Source: Gottfriedia acidiceleris
GTDB taxonomy: Bacteria; Bacillota; Bacilli; Bacillales; Bacillaceae_G
NCBI RefSeq assembly: GCF_004138285.1
Contig: NZ_SCFN01000005.1
Location: forward strand, 1-64,000
Length of the DNA: 64,000 nucleotides
Reading direction: 5' to 3'
Shown here: positions 12,283 through 22,697 of the stretch, piece after piece
Position numbering within the stretch: the first letter of the stretch is position 1
Layout of the letters: every line of letters starts with the position of its first letter
The notes under the pieces: generated by a model
What the model saw: the letters and a program-made list of their open reading frames with translations, nothing else
What the model was told of the DNA's origin: nothing
The model's database searches: none
Program-made: the position numbers and the translations under genes

Positions 12283-13659
12283 ATGGAATTCGATACAATT
12301 ACAGCGATATCGACACCAAAAGGCGAAGGGGCAATTGCCATCGTTCGTTTAAGTGGCGATGAAGCTGTTCAAATAGCGAATAAATTATTTAAAGAAAAAG
12401 ATTTAAATATAGTAGATTCACACACAATTCATTACGGACATTTAGTCGATCCTAGTTCCGGGAATACTGTTGAGGAAGTTATGGTCTCGATCTTAAGAGC
12501 ACCAAAAACATTTACACGTGAAGATGTTGTCGAAATAAATTGTCATGGTGGAATTTTTTCGGTTAACAAAGTACTTGAATTAGTACTATCACAAGGGGCT
12601 AGATTAGCCGAGCCTGGTGAATTTACAAAAAGAGCATTTCTTAATGGACGAATCGACCTATCTCAGGCCGAAGCAGTAATGGATTTAATTCGTTCAAAGA
12701 CTGACAGAGCAATGGCTATAGCAATGAATCAAGTAGAAGGTCGATTGTCTAAACTAGTTAATAGCTTAAGACAAACATTACTTGAGATTTTGGCTCATAT
12801 TGAAGTAAATATTGATTACCCTGAATATGATGATGTTGAAGAAATGACCAATACTGTTTTAATTGAAAAAGCAAAAACGGTTCGAGTTGAAATACAAAAA
12901 CTGCTAGAAACATCAAAACAAGGTAAGATTTTACGTGAAGGACTATCTACTGTCATTATAGGTAGACCAAATGTTGGGAAATCATCTCTTTTAAACACAC
13001 TTGTCCAGGAAAGCAAAGCAATTGTTACTGATATTCCAGGTACAACGCGAGATGTTATTGAAGAATACGTAAATGTAAAAGGTGTACCATTACGACTAAT
13101 TGATACTGCTGGTATTCGTGAAACTAAGGATGTTGTCGAAGCAATCGGTGTTGAAAGATCTAAAAAAGTATTGAATTTGGCTGACTTAGTTTTATTTGTT
13201 TTAAATAATAATGAACAATTAAGTGACGAAGACTGTAAATTATTTGGCGAAATGAGCGGTAAAGACGTAATTGTGATCATTAACAAAACAGATTTGTCAC
13301 AAAAGCTTGATATGAATGAAGTAAAAGCGTTAGTTGGTAATGCTACAATTGTTACAACTTCCTTAAAAGAAGAAAAAGGAATTGATGACTTAGAAAAAGC
13401 AATAGCTAACTTATATTTTGAAGGGCAAATTGAGGCACAAGATTTAACTTATTTATCTAATGCTAGACATATTGCGCTATTAAAGCAATCAGAACAGACA
13501 ATCAATGACGCAATTGAGGCCATGAAAGATGGTATGCCGATTGACTTAGTACAGATTGACTTAACAAGAGCATGGGAATTGTTAGGTGAAATCGTTGGAG
13601 ATACAGTTCAGGAAAGTTTAATCAACCAGCTATTTTCTCAATTCTGTTTAGGAAAATAA
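12283..13659 (+). CDS. mnmE: tRNA modification GTPase MnmE
   Basis: With MnmG it makes 5-carboxymethylaminomethyl uridine at wobble U34 of tRNAs. The 458 residues show an N-terminal folate-binding domain and a helical domain. The inserted G domain has GRPNVGKS (227-234), DTAG and NKTD. The C-terminus is the catalytic FCLGK. The ATG at 12283 was chosen because GAGGTGA lies nine bases upstream and the B. subtilis protein begins equivalently; the frame itself opens 10 codons earlier. It is followed 20 bases later by mnmG. Confidence 0.97.
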   Translation: MEFDTITAISTPKGEGAIAIVRLSGDEAVQIANKLFKEKDLNIVDSHTIHYGHLVDPSSGNTVEEVMVSILRAPKTFTREDVVEINCHGGIFSVNKVLELVLSQGARLAEPGEFTKRAFLNGRIDLSQAEAVMDLIRSKTDRAMAIAMNQVEGRLSKLVNSLRQTLLEILAHIEVNIDYPEYDDVEEMTNTVLIEKAKTVRVEIQKLLETSKQGKILREGLSTVIIGRPNVGKSSLLNTLVQESKAIVTDIPGTTRDVIEEYVNVKGVPLRLIDTAGIRETKDVVEAIGVERSKKVLNLADLVLFVLNNNEQLSDEDCKLFGEMSGKDVIVIINKTDLSQKLDMNEVKALVGNATIVTTSLKEEKGIDDLEKAIANLYFEGQIEAQDLTYLSNARHIALLKQSEQTINDAIEAMKDGMPIDLVQIDLTRAWELLGEIVGDTVQESLINQLFSQFCLGK

Positions 13660-13679
13660 AATGGTTAGGAGGAGAAAAA

Positions 13680-15566
13680 ATGAGTTTTGAAGCAGGCAAT
13701 TATGATGTAATCGTTATTGGAGCTGGTCATGCTGGATGTGAAGCCGGTTTGTCATCTGCTCGAATGGGCGCAAAAACATTAATGCTAACAATAAATCTCG
13801 ATATGGTAGCATTTATGCCTTGTAACCCATCAGTAGGTGGTCCTGCCAAGGGGATTGTTGTACGTGAAATTGATGCACTTGGCGGTGAAATGGGTCGAAA
13901 TATCGATAAAACACATATTCAAATGAGAATGTTAAATACAGGTAAAGGTCCCGCAGTACGCGCATTGCGTGCTCAAGCGGATAAATTTGCGTATCAACAT
14001 GAATTAAAGAAAACAATTGAAAATACGGAGAATCTAACACTAAAGCAAGGTTTAGTAGAAAGATTAATTATAGAAGATGGACAATGCACAGGTGTAATTA
14101 CACAAACTGGTGCAATTTATCGTTCAAAGACAGTTGTCATTACAACTGGTACTTTCTTACGTGGAGAAATTATTGTAGGAGAATTAAAATACTCTAGTGG
14201 TCCTAATAACCAACAACCAGCAATTAAGCTTTCTGAGCACTTAGAGGAATTAGGAATAGAGCTTGTTCGTTTTAAAACAGGTACGCCTCCTCGTGTAAAT
14301 AGTCATAGTATTGATTATTCAAAAACAGAAATACAACCTGGCGATGATGTACCTCGTGCATTTTCATTCGAAACAGAACCTGTTGAAACAGAACAAATTC
14401 CTTGTTGGTTAACTTATACAAGTGAAACTACACATCAAATCATCGACGATAACTTACACCGTTCGCCGATGTACTCTGGTATGATTAAAGGTACTGGACC
14501 ACGTTATTGTCCTTCTATTGAGGATAAAGTTGTCCGATTTAATGATAAACCGAGACATCAAATTTTCTTAGAGCCAGAAGGAAGAAACACTCAAGAAGTT
14601 TATGTACAAGGATTATCAACTAGTTTACCTGAAGATGTACAGGAAAAGATGTTGCGTTCGATTGCAGGTCTTGAAAATGTTCAAATGATGAGAACTGGAT
14701 ATGCAATTGAATATGACGCGATTGTACCTACTCAATTATGGCCGACATTGGAACTTAAGCAAATTAAGAATCTGTATACTGCTGGTCAAATTAACGGAAC
14801 TTCGGGTTATGAAGAAGCAGCGGGTCAAGGTTTAATCGCAGGAATTAACGCTGCATGTCGTTCCCTAGGTAAAGATGAGTTAGTTTTAGATCGCTCTGAA
14901 GCTTACATTGGTGTTTTAATAGATGACCTTGTAACTAAGGGGACAAATGAACCGTACCGTCTTCTTACTTCTAGAGCAGAATATCGATTATTATTACGTC
15001 ACGATAATGCCGATTTACGTTTAACTAAAATCGGTCAAAGACTTGGTTTAATAAATGATGAAAGATATGCAGAGTTTGAACAAAAGAAAATGTTAATTGA
15101 AGAAGAAATAGAACGTTTAAAAGCAACTCAATTAAGACCGACAAAAGAAGTGCAAGAATTAATTGCACAAAATGGTGGTAGCGAACTGAAAGATGGCATT
15201 CGTGCAGCAGATCTTTTACGTCGTCCTGAAATGCTTTATGAACATATCCATCTTCTTTCTCCATCTGAAAAAGACTTACATTCAGATGTTAAAGAGCAAG
15301 TTGAAATACAAATTAAGTATGAAGGTTATATTGAAAAATCATTAAATCAAGTAGAACGCATGAAAAAAATGGATTTAAAGAAAATCCCTGAAAATATCGA
15401 TTATCAAGCTATACACGGCCTTGCTACTGAGGCAAGACAAAAGCTTGAGCAAGTGCGCCCTCTATCAGTAGGTCAAGCTTCTCGTATATCTGGTGTTAAT
15501 CCAGCAGATATTTCAATTCTACTTGTTTATTTAGAACAAGGAAAAATTGCAAGAATATCGAACTAA
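13680..15566 (+). CDS. mnmG: tRNA uridine 5-carboxymethylaminomethyl modification enzyme MnmG
   Basis: FAD- and NADH-dependent partner of MnmE. The 628 residues start with a Rossmann FAD motif [19 protein letters not shown]. The GidA signatures GPKYCPSIE-like ([13 protein letters not shown]) and [16 protein letters not shown] follow. The C-terminal helical domain ends in [24 protein letters not shown] precedes the ATG. The block mnmE-mnmG-rsmG-noc is the standard Bacillus order. Confidence 0.97.
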   Translation: MSFEAGNYDVIVIGAGHAGCEAGLSSARMGAKTLMLTINLDMVAFMPCNPSVGGPAKGIVVREIDALGGEMGRNIDKTHIQMRMLNTGKGPAVRALRAQADKFAYQHELKKTIENTENLTLKQGLVERLIIEDGQCTGVITQTGAIYRSKTVVITTGTFLRGEIIVGELKYSSGPNNQQPAIKLSEHLEELGIELVRFKTGTPPRVNSHSIDYSKTEIQPGDDVPRAFSFETEPVETEQIPCWLTYTSETTHQIIDDNLHRSPMYSGMIKGTGPRYCPSIEDKVVRFNDKPRHQIFLEPEGRNTQEVYVQGLSTSLPEDVQEKMLRSIAGLENVQMMRTGYAIEYDAIVPTQLWPTLELKQIKNLYTAGQINGTSGYEEAAGQGLIAGINAACRSLGKDELVLDRSEAYIGVLIDDLVTKGTNEPYRLLTSRAEYRLLLRHDNADLRLTKIGQRLGLINDERYAEFEQKKMLIEEEIERLKATQLRPTKEVQELIAQNGGSELKDGIRAADLLRRPEMLYEHIHLLSPSEKDLHSDVKEQVEIQIKYEGYIEKSLNQVERMKKMDLKKIPENIDYQAIHGLATEARQKLEQVRPLSVGQASRISGVNPADISILLVYLEQGKIARISN

Positions 15567-15587
15567 TAATAGATAGGGGTATTACTA

Positions 15588-16307
15588 GTGAATAAAGAAC
15601 AATTTATCGCTGCTCTTAAAGATAAAGAAATCCATTTGTCAGATTTTCAAATAAAACAATTTGATATATATTTCCACACATTAGTTGAGTGGAACAATAA
15701 AATGAACTTAACTGCTATTACAGAAGAAGATGAAGTATATTTAAAGCATTTTTATGATTCAATTAGCGCTGCCTTTTATTTCGACTTCGCTGATAAAATT
15801 ACTTTATGTGATATTGGTGCAGGAGCGGGCTTCCCCTCCATCCCAATTAAAATATGTTTCCCATCTATCAAATTAACGATCGTAGACTCCCTTCAAAAAA
15901 GGATTACATTTCTAAACCATTTAGCGAAGGAATTACAATTAGAGAATGTATCATTTATTCATGATCGAGCAGAAACTTTTGCTAAAAAAACTGGTATGAG
16001 AGAATCTTTCGATGTTGTAACTGCTAGAGCAGTTGCTAGAATGTCTGTGTTAACTGAATTATGCTTACCACTTGTTAAACAAAATGGCCATTTTGTTGCA
16101 CTTAAAGGCGCTGCTGGTCAAGAAGAATTGGATAAAGCAAATTATGCTATAAAAACACTTGGTGGAGAAGTTAAATCAATTAATCACTTCACTCTCCCAA
16201 GTGAAGACAGTGATCGAAATATTGTTATAGTAGAAAAGAAACGTAAAACGCCAACTAAGTACCCTCGTAAACCGGGTACTCCTGGTAAAGAACCATTAGA
16301 GATTTAA
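15588..16307 (+). CDS. rsmG: 16S rRNA (guanine-527-N7) methyltransferase
   Basis: SAM-dependent methyltransferase of 239 residues; loss gives low-level streptomycin resistance in relatives. The SAM-binding motif is [17 protein letters not shown], followed by [12 protein letters not shown] start after AGGGGT. The C-terminus is basic and proline-rich ([21 protein letters not shown]), a feature also seen in other Bacillus RsmG proteins. Confidence 0.96.
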   Translation: MNKEQFIAALKDKEIHLSDFQIKQFDIYFHTLVEWNNKMNLTAITEEDEVYLKHFYDSISAAFYFDFADKITLCDIGAGAGFPSIPIKICFPSIKLTIVDSLQKRITFLNHLAKELQLENVSFIHDRAETFAKKTGMRESFDVVTARAVARMSVLTELCLPLVKQNGHFVALKGAAGQEELDKANYAIKTLGGEVKSINHFTLPSEDSDRNIVIVEKKRKTPTKYPRKPGTPGKEPLEI

Positions 16308-16317
16308 TATGATAAAC

Positions 16318-16347
16318 TAACAAATGTTTCACGTGAAACATTTGTTA
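16318..16347. other. parS: parS site inside a 30-bp perfect palindrome
   Basis: The perfect consensus TGTTTCACGTGAAACA occupies 16325-16340. The palindrome extends seven more bases on each side (TAACAAA and TTTGTTA), giving 30 bp in all, between rsmG and noc. This is a binding site for ParB/Spo0J, which spreads from it and loads SMC. In RNA it would fold into a strong hairpin in the noc leader. Confidence 0.92.
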
Positions 16348-16392
16348 TGTTTATTCTATTGTGAACGAAATTCTAAAAGGGTGGGAATCACA

Positions 16393-17244
16393 TTGAAAAG
16401 CACATTATCTAGGTTATTTGGCTTATCAGAAAAAGAAATTAGTGATGATGTTCAAGATTCGGTTTCGAGTAATGAAGTTATTCGCCAAATTCCAGTATCG
16501 GACATTGTACCGAATCAGTATCAGCCTAGAACATTCTTTGATGATGAAAAAATTAAAGAACTAGCGCTAACGATTCGAACTCATGGCATTATTCAACCAA
16601 TTGTTGTTAGGGAAATTAGACCAAACTTTTATGAAATTATTGCCGGGGAAAGAAGATTCAGAGCTGTTTCATCTTTAGGCTGGGATACAATTCCTGCAAT
16701 TGTGAAAACGTTTAACGATACAGAAACTGCTTCCGTCGCTCTGATTGAAAATTTACAACGTGAAGAACTATCTCCTTTTGAAGAAGCCGTAGCTTACCAA
16801 AAACTAATTGATTTACATAACTTAACTCAAGAGGCTCTAGCTCAGCGACTAGGTAAAGGTCAATCGACTGTTGCAAATAAATTGAGATTGTTGAAACTTC
16901 CTGGAGAAATACAACAAGCATTATTAGATAAGTCGATTACTGAGCGTCATGCACGAGCACTTATTCCATTAAAGTTGCCTCAACTACAAATTACTCTTCT
17001 TCATGAAATAATTGAAAAGCAATTGAATGTTAAACAAACAGAAGAACGAGTAGTAACATTACTTACTGAGAAAAAACCGAAGGCTAAACGTAAATTTAAG
17101 GCCATTAGTAAAGATATAAGAATTGCGATGAATACGATCCGTGAATCTTTACAAATGGTTACTAAAACAGGCATGAATATTGATAGTCAAGAAGAAGAAC
17201 ATGATGACTATTACCAAATAACAATTAAAATACCAAAGAAATAA
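16393..17244 (+). CDS. noc: Nucleoid occlusion protein Noc
   Basis: CTP-dependent ParB-like protein that blocks division over the nucleoid. The 283 residues contain the ParB N-domain with GERRFRAV (CTP motif) and [15 protein letters not shown], a helix-turn-helix ([27 protein letters not shown]) and a C-terminal dimer domain ending in basic residues. It is told from ParB by position and by similarity to B. subtilis Noc. The TTG at 16393 gives the expected N-terminus ([15 protein letters not shown]); the upstream in-frame region contains the parS palindrome and no ribosome site. Confidence 0.92.
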   Translation: MKSTLSRLFGLSEKEISDDVQDSVSSNEVIRQIPVSDIVPNQYQPRTFFDDEKIKELALTIRTHGIIQPIVVREIRPNFYEIIAGERRFRAVSSLGWDTIPAIVKTFNDTETASVALIENLQREELSPFEEAVAYQKLIDLHNLTQEALAQRLGKGQSTVANKLRLLKLPGEIQQALLDKSITERHARALIPLKLPQLQITLLHEIIEKQLNVKQTEERVVTLLTEKKPKAKRKFKAISKDIRIAMNTIRESLQMVTKTGMNIDSQEEEHDDYYQITIKIPKK

Positions 17245-17249
17245 ACATT

Positions 17250-17284
17250 AAATTCACCTCTTTTCAGTGGTGAATTTTTTTTAT
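17250..17284 (+). terminator. Terminator after noc
   Basis: AAATTCACC (17250-17258) pairs with GGTGAATTT (17269-17277) and a long T run follows. Confidence 0.85.
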
Positions 17285-17372
17285 TCATTTTTAAATCTAG
17301 ACACAATGATGAATCTATTCATGGTAAAATAGAAAATAAGAATGGTTTGTTGTGGAAGGAGTAGATTACATA

Positions 17373-18134
17373 GTGGTTAAAGTAATCTCTATAGCTAATC
17401 AAAAAGGTGGTGTTGGTAAGACTACAACATCGGTTAATTTAAGTGCTTGTTTAGCTCACTTAGGAAAAAAAGTATTACTAGTCGATATAGATCCTCAAGG
17501 TAATGCAACTAGTGGTATTGGAATTGAAAAAGCTGATGTAAATCAGTGTGTTTACAATGTATTAGTTGATGATGTTGAGGCGAAAAATGTCATTTTAAAC
17601 ACTGCTATTCCAAATTTCGATATTATTCCGGCAACAATTCAACTTGCAGGAGCTGAAATTGAATTAGTACCTACTATTTCTAGAGAAGTACGATTAAAAC
17701 GTGCTTTAGATACAGTAAAAGGTAACTATGATTATATTTTAATAGATTGTCCTCCATCATTAGGGTTATTAACTTTAAACTCACTAACTGCATCTGATTC
17801 AATTATTATTCCAGTTCAGTGTGAGTATTACGCACTTGAAGGTTTAAGTCAGCTATTAAGTACTGTACGTTTAGTACAAAAACATTTAAATAAAAATTTA
17901 GCAATTGAAGGCGTATTATTAACAATGCTAGATGCTCGTACAAATTTAGGGCTTCAAGTTATAGAAGAAGTAAAAAAGTATTTTCAAGATCGCGTCTATA
18001 AATCAATTATTCCAAGAAATGTACGCTTAAGTGAAGCACCAAGTCATGGTAAACCGATCATTACATATGATCCAAAGTCAAGAGGTGCAGAAGTATATCT
18101 CGATCTAGCAAAGGAAGTGATTGATAATGGCTAA
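17373..18134 (+). CDS. parA: Chromosome partitioning ATPase ParA (Soj)
   Basis: Deviant Walker ATPase of 253 residues with KGGVGKTT (11-18), the A' motif VDIDPQGNAT and LIDCPPSLG. It works with ParB and also controls DnaA activity in B. subtilis. GTG start chosen at 17373, with AAGGAG eleven bases upstream; it aligns with the B. subtilis start. It overlaps parB by eight bases, so the two are translated together. Confidence 0.96.
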   Translation: MVKVISIANQKGGVGKTTTSVNLSACLAHLGKKVLLVDIDPQGNATSGIGIEKADVNQCVYNVLVDDVEAKNVILNTAIPNFDIIPATIQLAGAEIELVPTISREVRLKRALDTVKGNYDYILIDCPPSLGLLTLNSLTASDSIIIPVQCEYYALEGLSQLLSTVRLVQKHLNKNLAIEGVLLTMLDARTNLGLQVIEEVKKYFQDRVYKSIIPRNVRLSEAPSHGKPIITYDPKSRGAEVYLDLAKEVIDNG

Positions 18135-18963
18135 AGGCTTAGGTAAAGGTATTGGAGCATTTTTTCAAGATATTAATCAGCAAGAAGAGTTGGTCCAGGA
18201 AATTGATCTTAAAGAACTTAGACCTAATCCATACCAACCTCGCAAAGTATTTGATGAGACTGCTATGTTAGAATTAACTCAATCAGTGATTGAACATGGG
18301 ATTCTTCAACCAATCATTGCTAGAAAAAGCATAAAAGGTTTCCAAATCGTTGCTGGAGAAAGACGATATCGCGCTGCAAAAAATGCGGGTTTAAACACAG
18401 TTCCAGTTATTGTTAGAGACCTTTCTGAAGAGCAAATGATGGAGTTAGCTGTATTAGAAAATTTACAGCGAGATGATTTAAATCCTCTTGAAGAAGCTGA
18501 AGCATATCAAACTTTAATTGAACAATTACACTTAACACAAGAACAACTGGCAAAAAAACTTGGAAAAAGTCGTCCACATATTGCTAACTATTTAAGAATT
18601 TTAACTTTACCTAATTCTGTTCAAAAAATGGTCGAAGAAGGCACTCTCTCAATGGGACACGGAAGAGCACTTTTAGGACTAAAACGAAAAGGGTTAATTG
18701 AAGGTACCGCACTAAAAGTAATTGAAAAAAACCTAAGTGTTCGAGAGGTTGAAACGTTAGTCAGTGATTTAAATGAAAATGTTTCACGTGAAACATCAAA
18801 GAAAAATCCAACTAAGAACATTTTTTTTAGTGAGTATGAGGATCTTTTACAAGAAAAATTCGGAACGTCAGTTAAAATTAAATCGGCTAAAGATAAAGGG
18901 AAAATAGAAATCCAATTCTTTAACAAAGAGGATTTGGAAAGAATTCTTTCAATTATAAAATGA
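18127..18963 (+). CDS. parB: Chromosome partitioning protein ParB (Spo0J)
   Basis: CTPase clamp that loads at parS. The 278 residues have MAKGLGKGIGAFF at the start, GERRYRAAK (CTP motif), ENLQRDDL, a helix-turn-helix (LTQEQLAKKLGKSRPHIANYLRIL) and a C-terminal dimer domain. ATG at 18127, inside the parA 3' end. The gene carries its own parS at 18780-18795, encoding NVSRET, as B. subtilis spo0J does. Confidence 0.96.
   Translation: MAKGLGKGIGAFFQDINQQEELVQEIDLKELRPNPYQPRKVFDETAMLELTQSVIEHGILQPIIARKSIKGFQIVAGERRYRAAKNAGLNTVPVIVRDLSEEQMMELAVLENLQRDDLNPLEEAEAYQTLIEQLHLTQEQLAKKLGKSRPHIANYLRILTLPNSVQKMVEEGTLSMGHGRALLGLKRKGLIEGTALKVIEKNLSVREVETLVSDLNENVSRETSKKNPTKNIFFSEYEDLLQEKFGTSVKIKSAKDKGKIEIQFFNKEDLERILSIIK
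18780..18795. other. parS: parS site within parB
   Basis: TGTTTCACGTGAAACA, a perfect 16-bp parS. In the parB frame it reads NVSRET. The B. subtilis spo0J gene has a parS at the same place. Confidence 0.95.
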
Positions 18964-18972
18964 ATTACTCAT

Positions 18973-19022
18973 AGGGAATATTAAATGTGTTGGCTTCCAA
19001 TGCAGTTAATACTCCCTTTTTG
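18973..19022 (+). terminator. Terminator after parB
   Basis: AGGGAATATTAA (18973-18984) pairs with TTAATACTCCCT (19006-19017) with one mismatch. The loop contains its own small TTGG-CCAA hairpin. TTTTTG follows. Confidence 0.75.
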
Positions 19023-19065
19023 TTTGCATCTGACTTTTTTAATTGAAAGTTAGGAAACTATTATG

Positions 19066-19653
19066 TTAAAAATCTAATTGGTAGGTGAATTTTCTTTCAG
19101 TTTCTTTAATTGAATTCGCAATAAACTTAGCCATTTTCATTACCAGGCTTAATCTAGTATTTTGTAAAACGTAGAATTCCATAAATCCACTAACATTCAC
19201 AACTCCGGTTAAGTTAATTTCACCTACTAAAGGTAATTCTTTTTTCATTGCAGCACCAGGCTTTAACGGACCATTGGATAAGCGTACGCTACCAATGCTT
19301 TTTACTCTGCCTAAACATGCATCTACAGCAATGATAAATGGGTTGTTATACTTGCCTTTAATAATTTCAAGTTGTTCTGAAAGATTTAACGCATGAATTG
19401 GCTCATCAAGAGTACCATAATAATGAAACCTACTTAAGTTTAATTCTCCTAACATGGTTCCAACTAAAGGACCTAAAGAGTCTCCCGTAGAACGGTCAGT
19501 TCCAATACATACAAAAACAATTTCTTTAGTGTGTACACTTGGAAGCGACTTACATAAACGATCTGCAAATCTGTTAATAGCGTTTTCGTCATCTAGAAAT
19601 ACAGAATAATCATCCTTGAATAGGTTACGCAAAGGATTTGCTGAAAATTGCAT
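19066..19653 (-). CDS. yyaC: Sporulation protein YyaC (GPR-like putative protease)
   Basis: A 195-residue protein of the YyaC family (DUF1256), resembling the spore protease GPR. Recognisable motifs are FVCIGTDRSTGDSLGPLVG, GTLDEPIHALNL, IAVDACLGR and TGVVNVSGFMEFYVLQNTRLS. It lies on the minus strand between parB and the MscS gene, as in other Bacillus genomes. The ribosome site (AGTAGG) is weak. Its substrate is not established. Confidence 0.9.
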   Translation of the reverse strand: MQFSANPLRNLFKDDYSVFLDDENAINRFADRLCKSLPSVHTKEIVFVCIGTDRSTGDSLGPLVGTMLGELNLSRFHYYGTLDEPIHALNLSEQLEIIKGKYNNPFIIAVDACLGRVKSIGSVRLSNGPLKPGAAMKKELPLVGEINLTGVVNVSGFMEFYVLQNTRLSLVMKMAKFIANSIKETERKFTYQLDF

Positions 19654-19847
19654 AATATCGCCTACTTTTCATTTAAGAGAGTAGTATTAGTTTATGCAAA
19701 ATTTAAACAATTTATACTTTCATCAAGCGATCTTCGTTGTTAAATTAAACTATTATTACATTTGTTCATATTTGTAGTTTTAAAGTGATAATTCGTTTAG
19801 TATTACGTTTGAAGTCATTTGAAAATAGACAGGGGGAAAAAGACAGT

Positions 19848-20744
19848 ATGAATAATGCAGCAGATAAAATAGAAAATGCTGAAAAAGTAATAAAAAAAAG
19901 CATGCTAACACCAGAACAATGGGACAATATTTTAAATTCATCAATTAAAATAGCTCTAATTATTATCGTTTCTGTATTGGCTGTAAAACTCGGAAGAAAG
20001 CTAATCCGTAATCTCTTAAAGGTTAATGCTAGAGGACCGTTACAAGTATCAGAAAGAAGATCAGTAACACTTATTAAATTGATGGAAAATGTACTTGCAT
20101 ATGTAATATTCTTTATTGCTGCTTTGACGATTCTCCCGATATTTGGCGTGGAAATAAAAGGACTTTTAGTTGGAGCAGGAATAGGTGGCGTAGCAATTGG
20201 TTTTGGTGCACAAAGCTTAGTAAAAGATATCATTTCTGGATTTTTTATTTTGTTTGAAGATCAATTTTCAGTTGGTGACTACATTAGAGTTCAAACTTTC
20301 GAAGGAACAGTATTATCAATCGGTTTAAAAACAACTAAAATTAGAAGCGGAACCGGTGAACTTCATATCATCCAAAATGGAATGATTACTGAAGTAACCA
20401 ATTTTTCATTACATAATGCTGTGGCACTGGTAGATGTTAGTATTTCATACGAGGGCGATATTGAACATGCGCAAAATGTAATTGAAGAGCATTTAGAAAC
20501 TATGCCAGCTAGATATGAAGAAATGGTAAAACCTCCAGAGTTTCTTGGGATACAAAACTTAGGACCATCTGAAGTAACATTGCGAATCGCTTCAGAAGTT
20601 AAAGCAATGACACAGTTTAAGATTTCTAGAGCAATTCGAAAAGAAATTAAGGAAGTACTTGAAAGAAATAACATAGAAATTCCATATCCAAAGATGGTAT
20701 TATATAAACAACCAGAAACTAAAAATGAAAATGCGAATGTATAG
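19848..20744 (+). CDS. MscS family mechanosensitive ion channel
   Basis: A 298-residue small-conductance channel that vents solutes on osmotic downshift. It has about three membrane segments (near 28-45, 82-100 and 105-130 by hydropathy reading). The pore helix is rich in Gly and Ala (GLLVGAGIGGVAIGFGAQSLVKD), followed by the MscS beta domain (DQFSVGDYIRV) and a C-terminal alpha/beta domain. The ATG at 19848 follows AGGGGG by eleven bases; the frame extends 21 codons upstream without a ribosome site. Confidence 0.92.
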   Translation: MNNAADKIENAEKVIKKSMLTPEQWDNILNSSIKIALIIIVSVLAVKLGRKLIRNLLKVNARGPLQVSERRSVTLIKLMENVLAYVIFFIAALTILPIFGVEIKGLLVGAGIGGVAIGFGAQSLVKDIISGFFILFEDQFSVGDYIRVQTFEGTVLSIGLKTTKIRSGTGELHIIQNGMITEVTNFSLHNAVALVDVSISYEGDIEHAQNVIEEHLETMPARYEEMVKPPEFLGIQNLGPSEVTLRIASEVKAMTQFKISRAIRKEIKEVLERNNIEIPYPKMVLYKQPETKNENANV

Positions 20745-20781
20745 TTTGTATGCTACTATTTTAAGGAAGTGAAGTTTTCAC

Positions 20782-20979
20782 ATGGAAGAAAAAGAATTTA
20801 ACCTAAATGATATAGTAGAAATGAAAAAACCTCATCCTTGTGGAGTGAACAGATGGAAAATTATTCGAATGGGTATGGACATTCGATTAAAATGTGAAGG
20901 ATGTGAGCATAGCGTATTAATACCTCGCAGAGAGTTCACACGAAAATTAAAAAAGGTTCTAGTTCGATCTGAAGAGTAG
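20782..20979 (+). CDS. yyzM: DUF951 family protein YyzM
   Basis: A 65-residue protein with a likely zinc-binding set Cys-Gly (HPCGVNRW) and CEGCEHSV, followed by IPRREFTRKLKKVL. This small family is conserved next to ychF in Firmicutes; its function is unknown. GGAAGTGA precedes the ATG. It is probably cotranscribed with the MscS gene, 37 bases upstream. Confidence 0.88.
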   Translation: MEEKEFNLNDIVEMKKPHPCGVNRWKIIRMGMDIRLKCEGCEHSVLIPRREFTRKLKKVLVRSEE

Positions 20980-20998
20980 GACGATTTTTAAATCAATG

Positions 20999-21048
20999 GG
21001 TATCTAGTAGAGCAACTTGAAGGATCGCTCGTATTAGATACCTTTCGT
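20999..21048 (+). terminator. Possible terminator after yyzM
   Basis: GGTATCTA (20999-21006) pairs with TAGATACC (21035-21042) around a 28-base loop with an inner GAGC-GCTC stem. The T tract is short and interrupted, so activity is uncertain. Confidence 0.45.
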
Positions 21049-21075
21049 ATGTTTAGAATTAATATTCAGATTTTC

Positions 21076-21104
21076 TTGTTATTTTTTTTTGAAATCAATA
21101 TAAT
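21076..21104 (+). promoter_or_regulatory. Promoter of ychF
   Basis: -35 TTGTTA (21076-21081), a 17-base spacer and -10 TATAAT (21099-21104), 38 bases before the start codon. Confidence 0.65.
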
Positions 21105-21142
21105 TGTGAAAGATTAACTAAGTTCGTATAGGAGTGGAAAAT

Positions 21143-22243
21143 ATGCCATTAACAGCAGGGATCGTAGGATTACCAAACGTAGGAAAGTCGACATTATTTA
21201 ATGCAATTACACAAGCGGGGGCTGAATCAGCAAACTATCCGTTTTGTACAATTGACCCAAACGTAGGTGTGGTAGAAGTACCAGATTACCGTTTAGTAAA
21301 ATTAACTGAATTAGTTCAACCTAAAAAAACTGTTCCAACAACTTTTGAATTTACTGATATCGCAGGGATCGTTAAAGGTGCAAGTAAAGGTGAAGGGTTA
21401 GGAAATAAGTTTTTATCTCATATTCGTGAAGTGGACGCAATTTGCCAAGTAGTACGTTGCTTTGCAGACGATAATATTACTCACGTATCTGGAAAAGTTG
21501 ATCCAATTGCAGATATTGAAACAATTAACTTAGAACTAATTCTTGCAGACTTAGAATCAGTTGAAAAACGTATTGATCGTGTAGCTAAATTAGCTAAGCA
21601 AAAAGATAAAGATGCGTCTTATGAACATGAAATTTTGGTGAAATTAAGAGAAGCATTTGAAAATGATAAGCCAGCTCGTTCAGTAGAGTTTACGGAAGAG
21701 CAAATGAAAGTAGTAAAAGGATTACATTTATTAACAACTAAGCCAATGCTTTACATCACTAATGTTGGTGAAGATGACATCGCAGATTCTTCATCTAACG
21801 AATACGTTGAAAAAGTAAGAGCATTTGCAGCTGAAGAAGGTTCTCAAGTAATCGTAATCAGTGCAAAAATTGAAGAAGAAATTGCTGAGTTAGATGATGA
21901 AGAGAAACGTACATTCCTTCAAGAACTTGGAATTGAAGAATCAGGTTTAGATCAATTAATTCGTGCAGCTTATTCTTTATTAGGATTAGCAACTTATTTC
22001 ACTGCAGGTGTACAAGAAGTAAGAGCCTGGACATTCAAAAAAGGTATGAAAGCTCCACAATGTGCTGGCGTAATTCATAGTGACTTCGAACGTGGCTTTA
22101 TCCGCGCAGAAACAGTTTCTTTTGAAGATTTAGCGACTTATGGTAACATGACATCAGCAAAAGAAGCAGGTAAAGTACGTCTTGAAGGTAAAGAGTACAT
22201 CGTGCAAGATGGAGATGTAATGCATTTCCGATTTAATGTTTAA
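21143..22243 (+). CDS. ychF: Redox-regulated ribosome-associated ATPase YchF
   Basis: Obg-like P-loop protein (YyaF in B. subtilis) that prefers ATP and is linked to ribosomes and oxidative stress. The 366 residues have GLPNVGKS (9-16), [19 protein letters not shown] (G2/G3) and a TGS domain ending [10 protein letters not shown]. The ATG at 21143 follows AGGAGTG; the GTG nine bases upstream overlaps the ribosome site. Confidence 0.97.
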   Translation: MPLTAGIVGLPNVGKSTLFNAITQAGAESANYPFCTIDPNVGVVEVPDYRLVKLTELVQPKKTVPTTFEFTDIAGIVKGASKGEGLGNKFLSHIREVDAICQVVRCFADDNITHVSGKVDPIADIETINLELILADLESVEKRIDRVAKLAKQKDKDASYEHEILVKLREAFENDKPARSVEFTEEQMKVVKGLHLLTTKPMLYITNVGEDDIADSSSNEYVEKVRAFAAEEGSQVIVISAKIEEEIAELDDEEKRTFLQELGIEESGLDQLIRAAYSLLGLATYFTAGVQEVRAWTFKKGMKAPQCAGVIHSDFERGFIRAETVSFEDLATYGNMTSAKEAGKVRLEGKEYIVQDGDVMHFRFNV

Positions 22244-22267
22244 TGAAATAGCAACTGAATTATTGAT

Positions 22268-22296
22268 TTGCTATCTAAAAAAAACTATGCTATAAT
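22268..22296 (+). promoter_or_regulatory. Promoter of rpsF-ssb-rpsR
   Basis: -35 TTGCTA (22268-22273), a 17-base spacer and -10 TATAAT (22291-22296), with an extended TGC just before the -10. Confidence 0.75.
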
Positions 22297-22324
22297 TTTA
22301 ACTCGTGAGTGATTAATAAAATTG

Positions 22325-22361
22325 CTCCTTGCCCTTAACTGGGCCGTTAGACCAAAAGGAG
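22325..22361 (+). promoter_or_regulatory. Putative S6:S18 leader hairpin that masks the rpsF ribosome site
   Basis: CTCCTT (22325-22330) can pair with the Shine-Dalgarno AAGGAG (22356-22361). Inside is GCCC-TTAACT-GGGC, followed by CCGTTAG-type sequence. The S6:S18 complex is known to bind a leader hairpin with a CCG bulge in many bacteria. The layout suits translational feedback, but I recall the motif rather than having matched it to a model. Confidence 0.55.
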
Positions 22362-22372
22362 GTGACATTGTG

Positions 22373-22663
22373 ATGAATAAATACGAAATCATGTACATCG
22401 TTCGTCCAAACATGGAAGACGAAGCACAAAAAGCATTAGTTGAGCGTTTCAACGGCGTTTTAACTGAACAAGGTGCTGAAATCACAAACGTTAAAGAGTG
22501 GGGTAAACGTCGTTTAGCTTATGAAATTAACGATTTCCGTGATGGACACTACATGCTTGTAAACGTTTCTGCTAAGCCAGAAGCAGTACAAGAATTCGAT
22601 CGTTTAGCGAAAATCAGCGAAGATATCATCCGCCACATCGTTATCCGTGAAGAAGAAAAATAA
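22373..22663 (+). CDS. rpsF: 30S ribosomal protein S6
   Basis: A 96-residue protein with the S6 motifs [11 protein letters not shown] and [18 protein letters not shown]. It pairs with S18 on the 30S platform. The ATG follows AAGGAGGTG by nine bases. It is the first gene of rpsF-ssb-rpsR; probable control by a leader hairpin is noted separately. Confidence 0.97.
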   Translation: MNKYEIMYIVRPNMEDEAQKALVERFNGVLTEQGAEITNVKEWGKRRLAYEINDFRDGHYMLVNVSAKPEAVQEFDRLAKISEDIIRHIVIREEEK

Positions 22664-22697
22664 TATTTTTTAAATGCTTTAGGGAGGTAGGAATCAG

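Noticed and set aside
12816-13286. Minus-strand frame of 156 codons inside mnmE
   Set aside because: Fully antisense to a conserved gene, no ribosome site, and no recognisable domain.
17298-17330. Promoter TAGACA/TAAAAT before parA
   Set aside because: The spacer would be 21 bases, too long for a normal sigma-A promoter.
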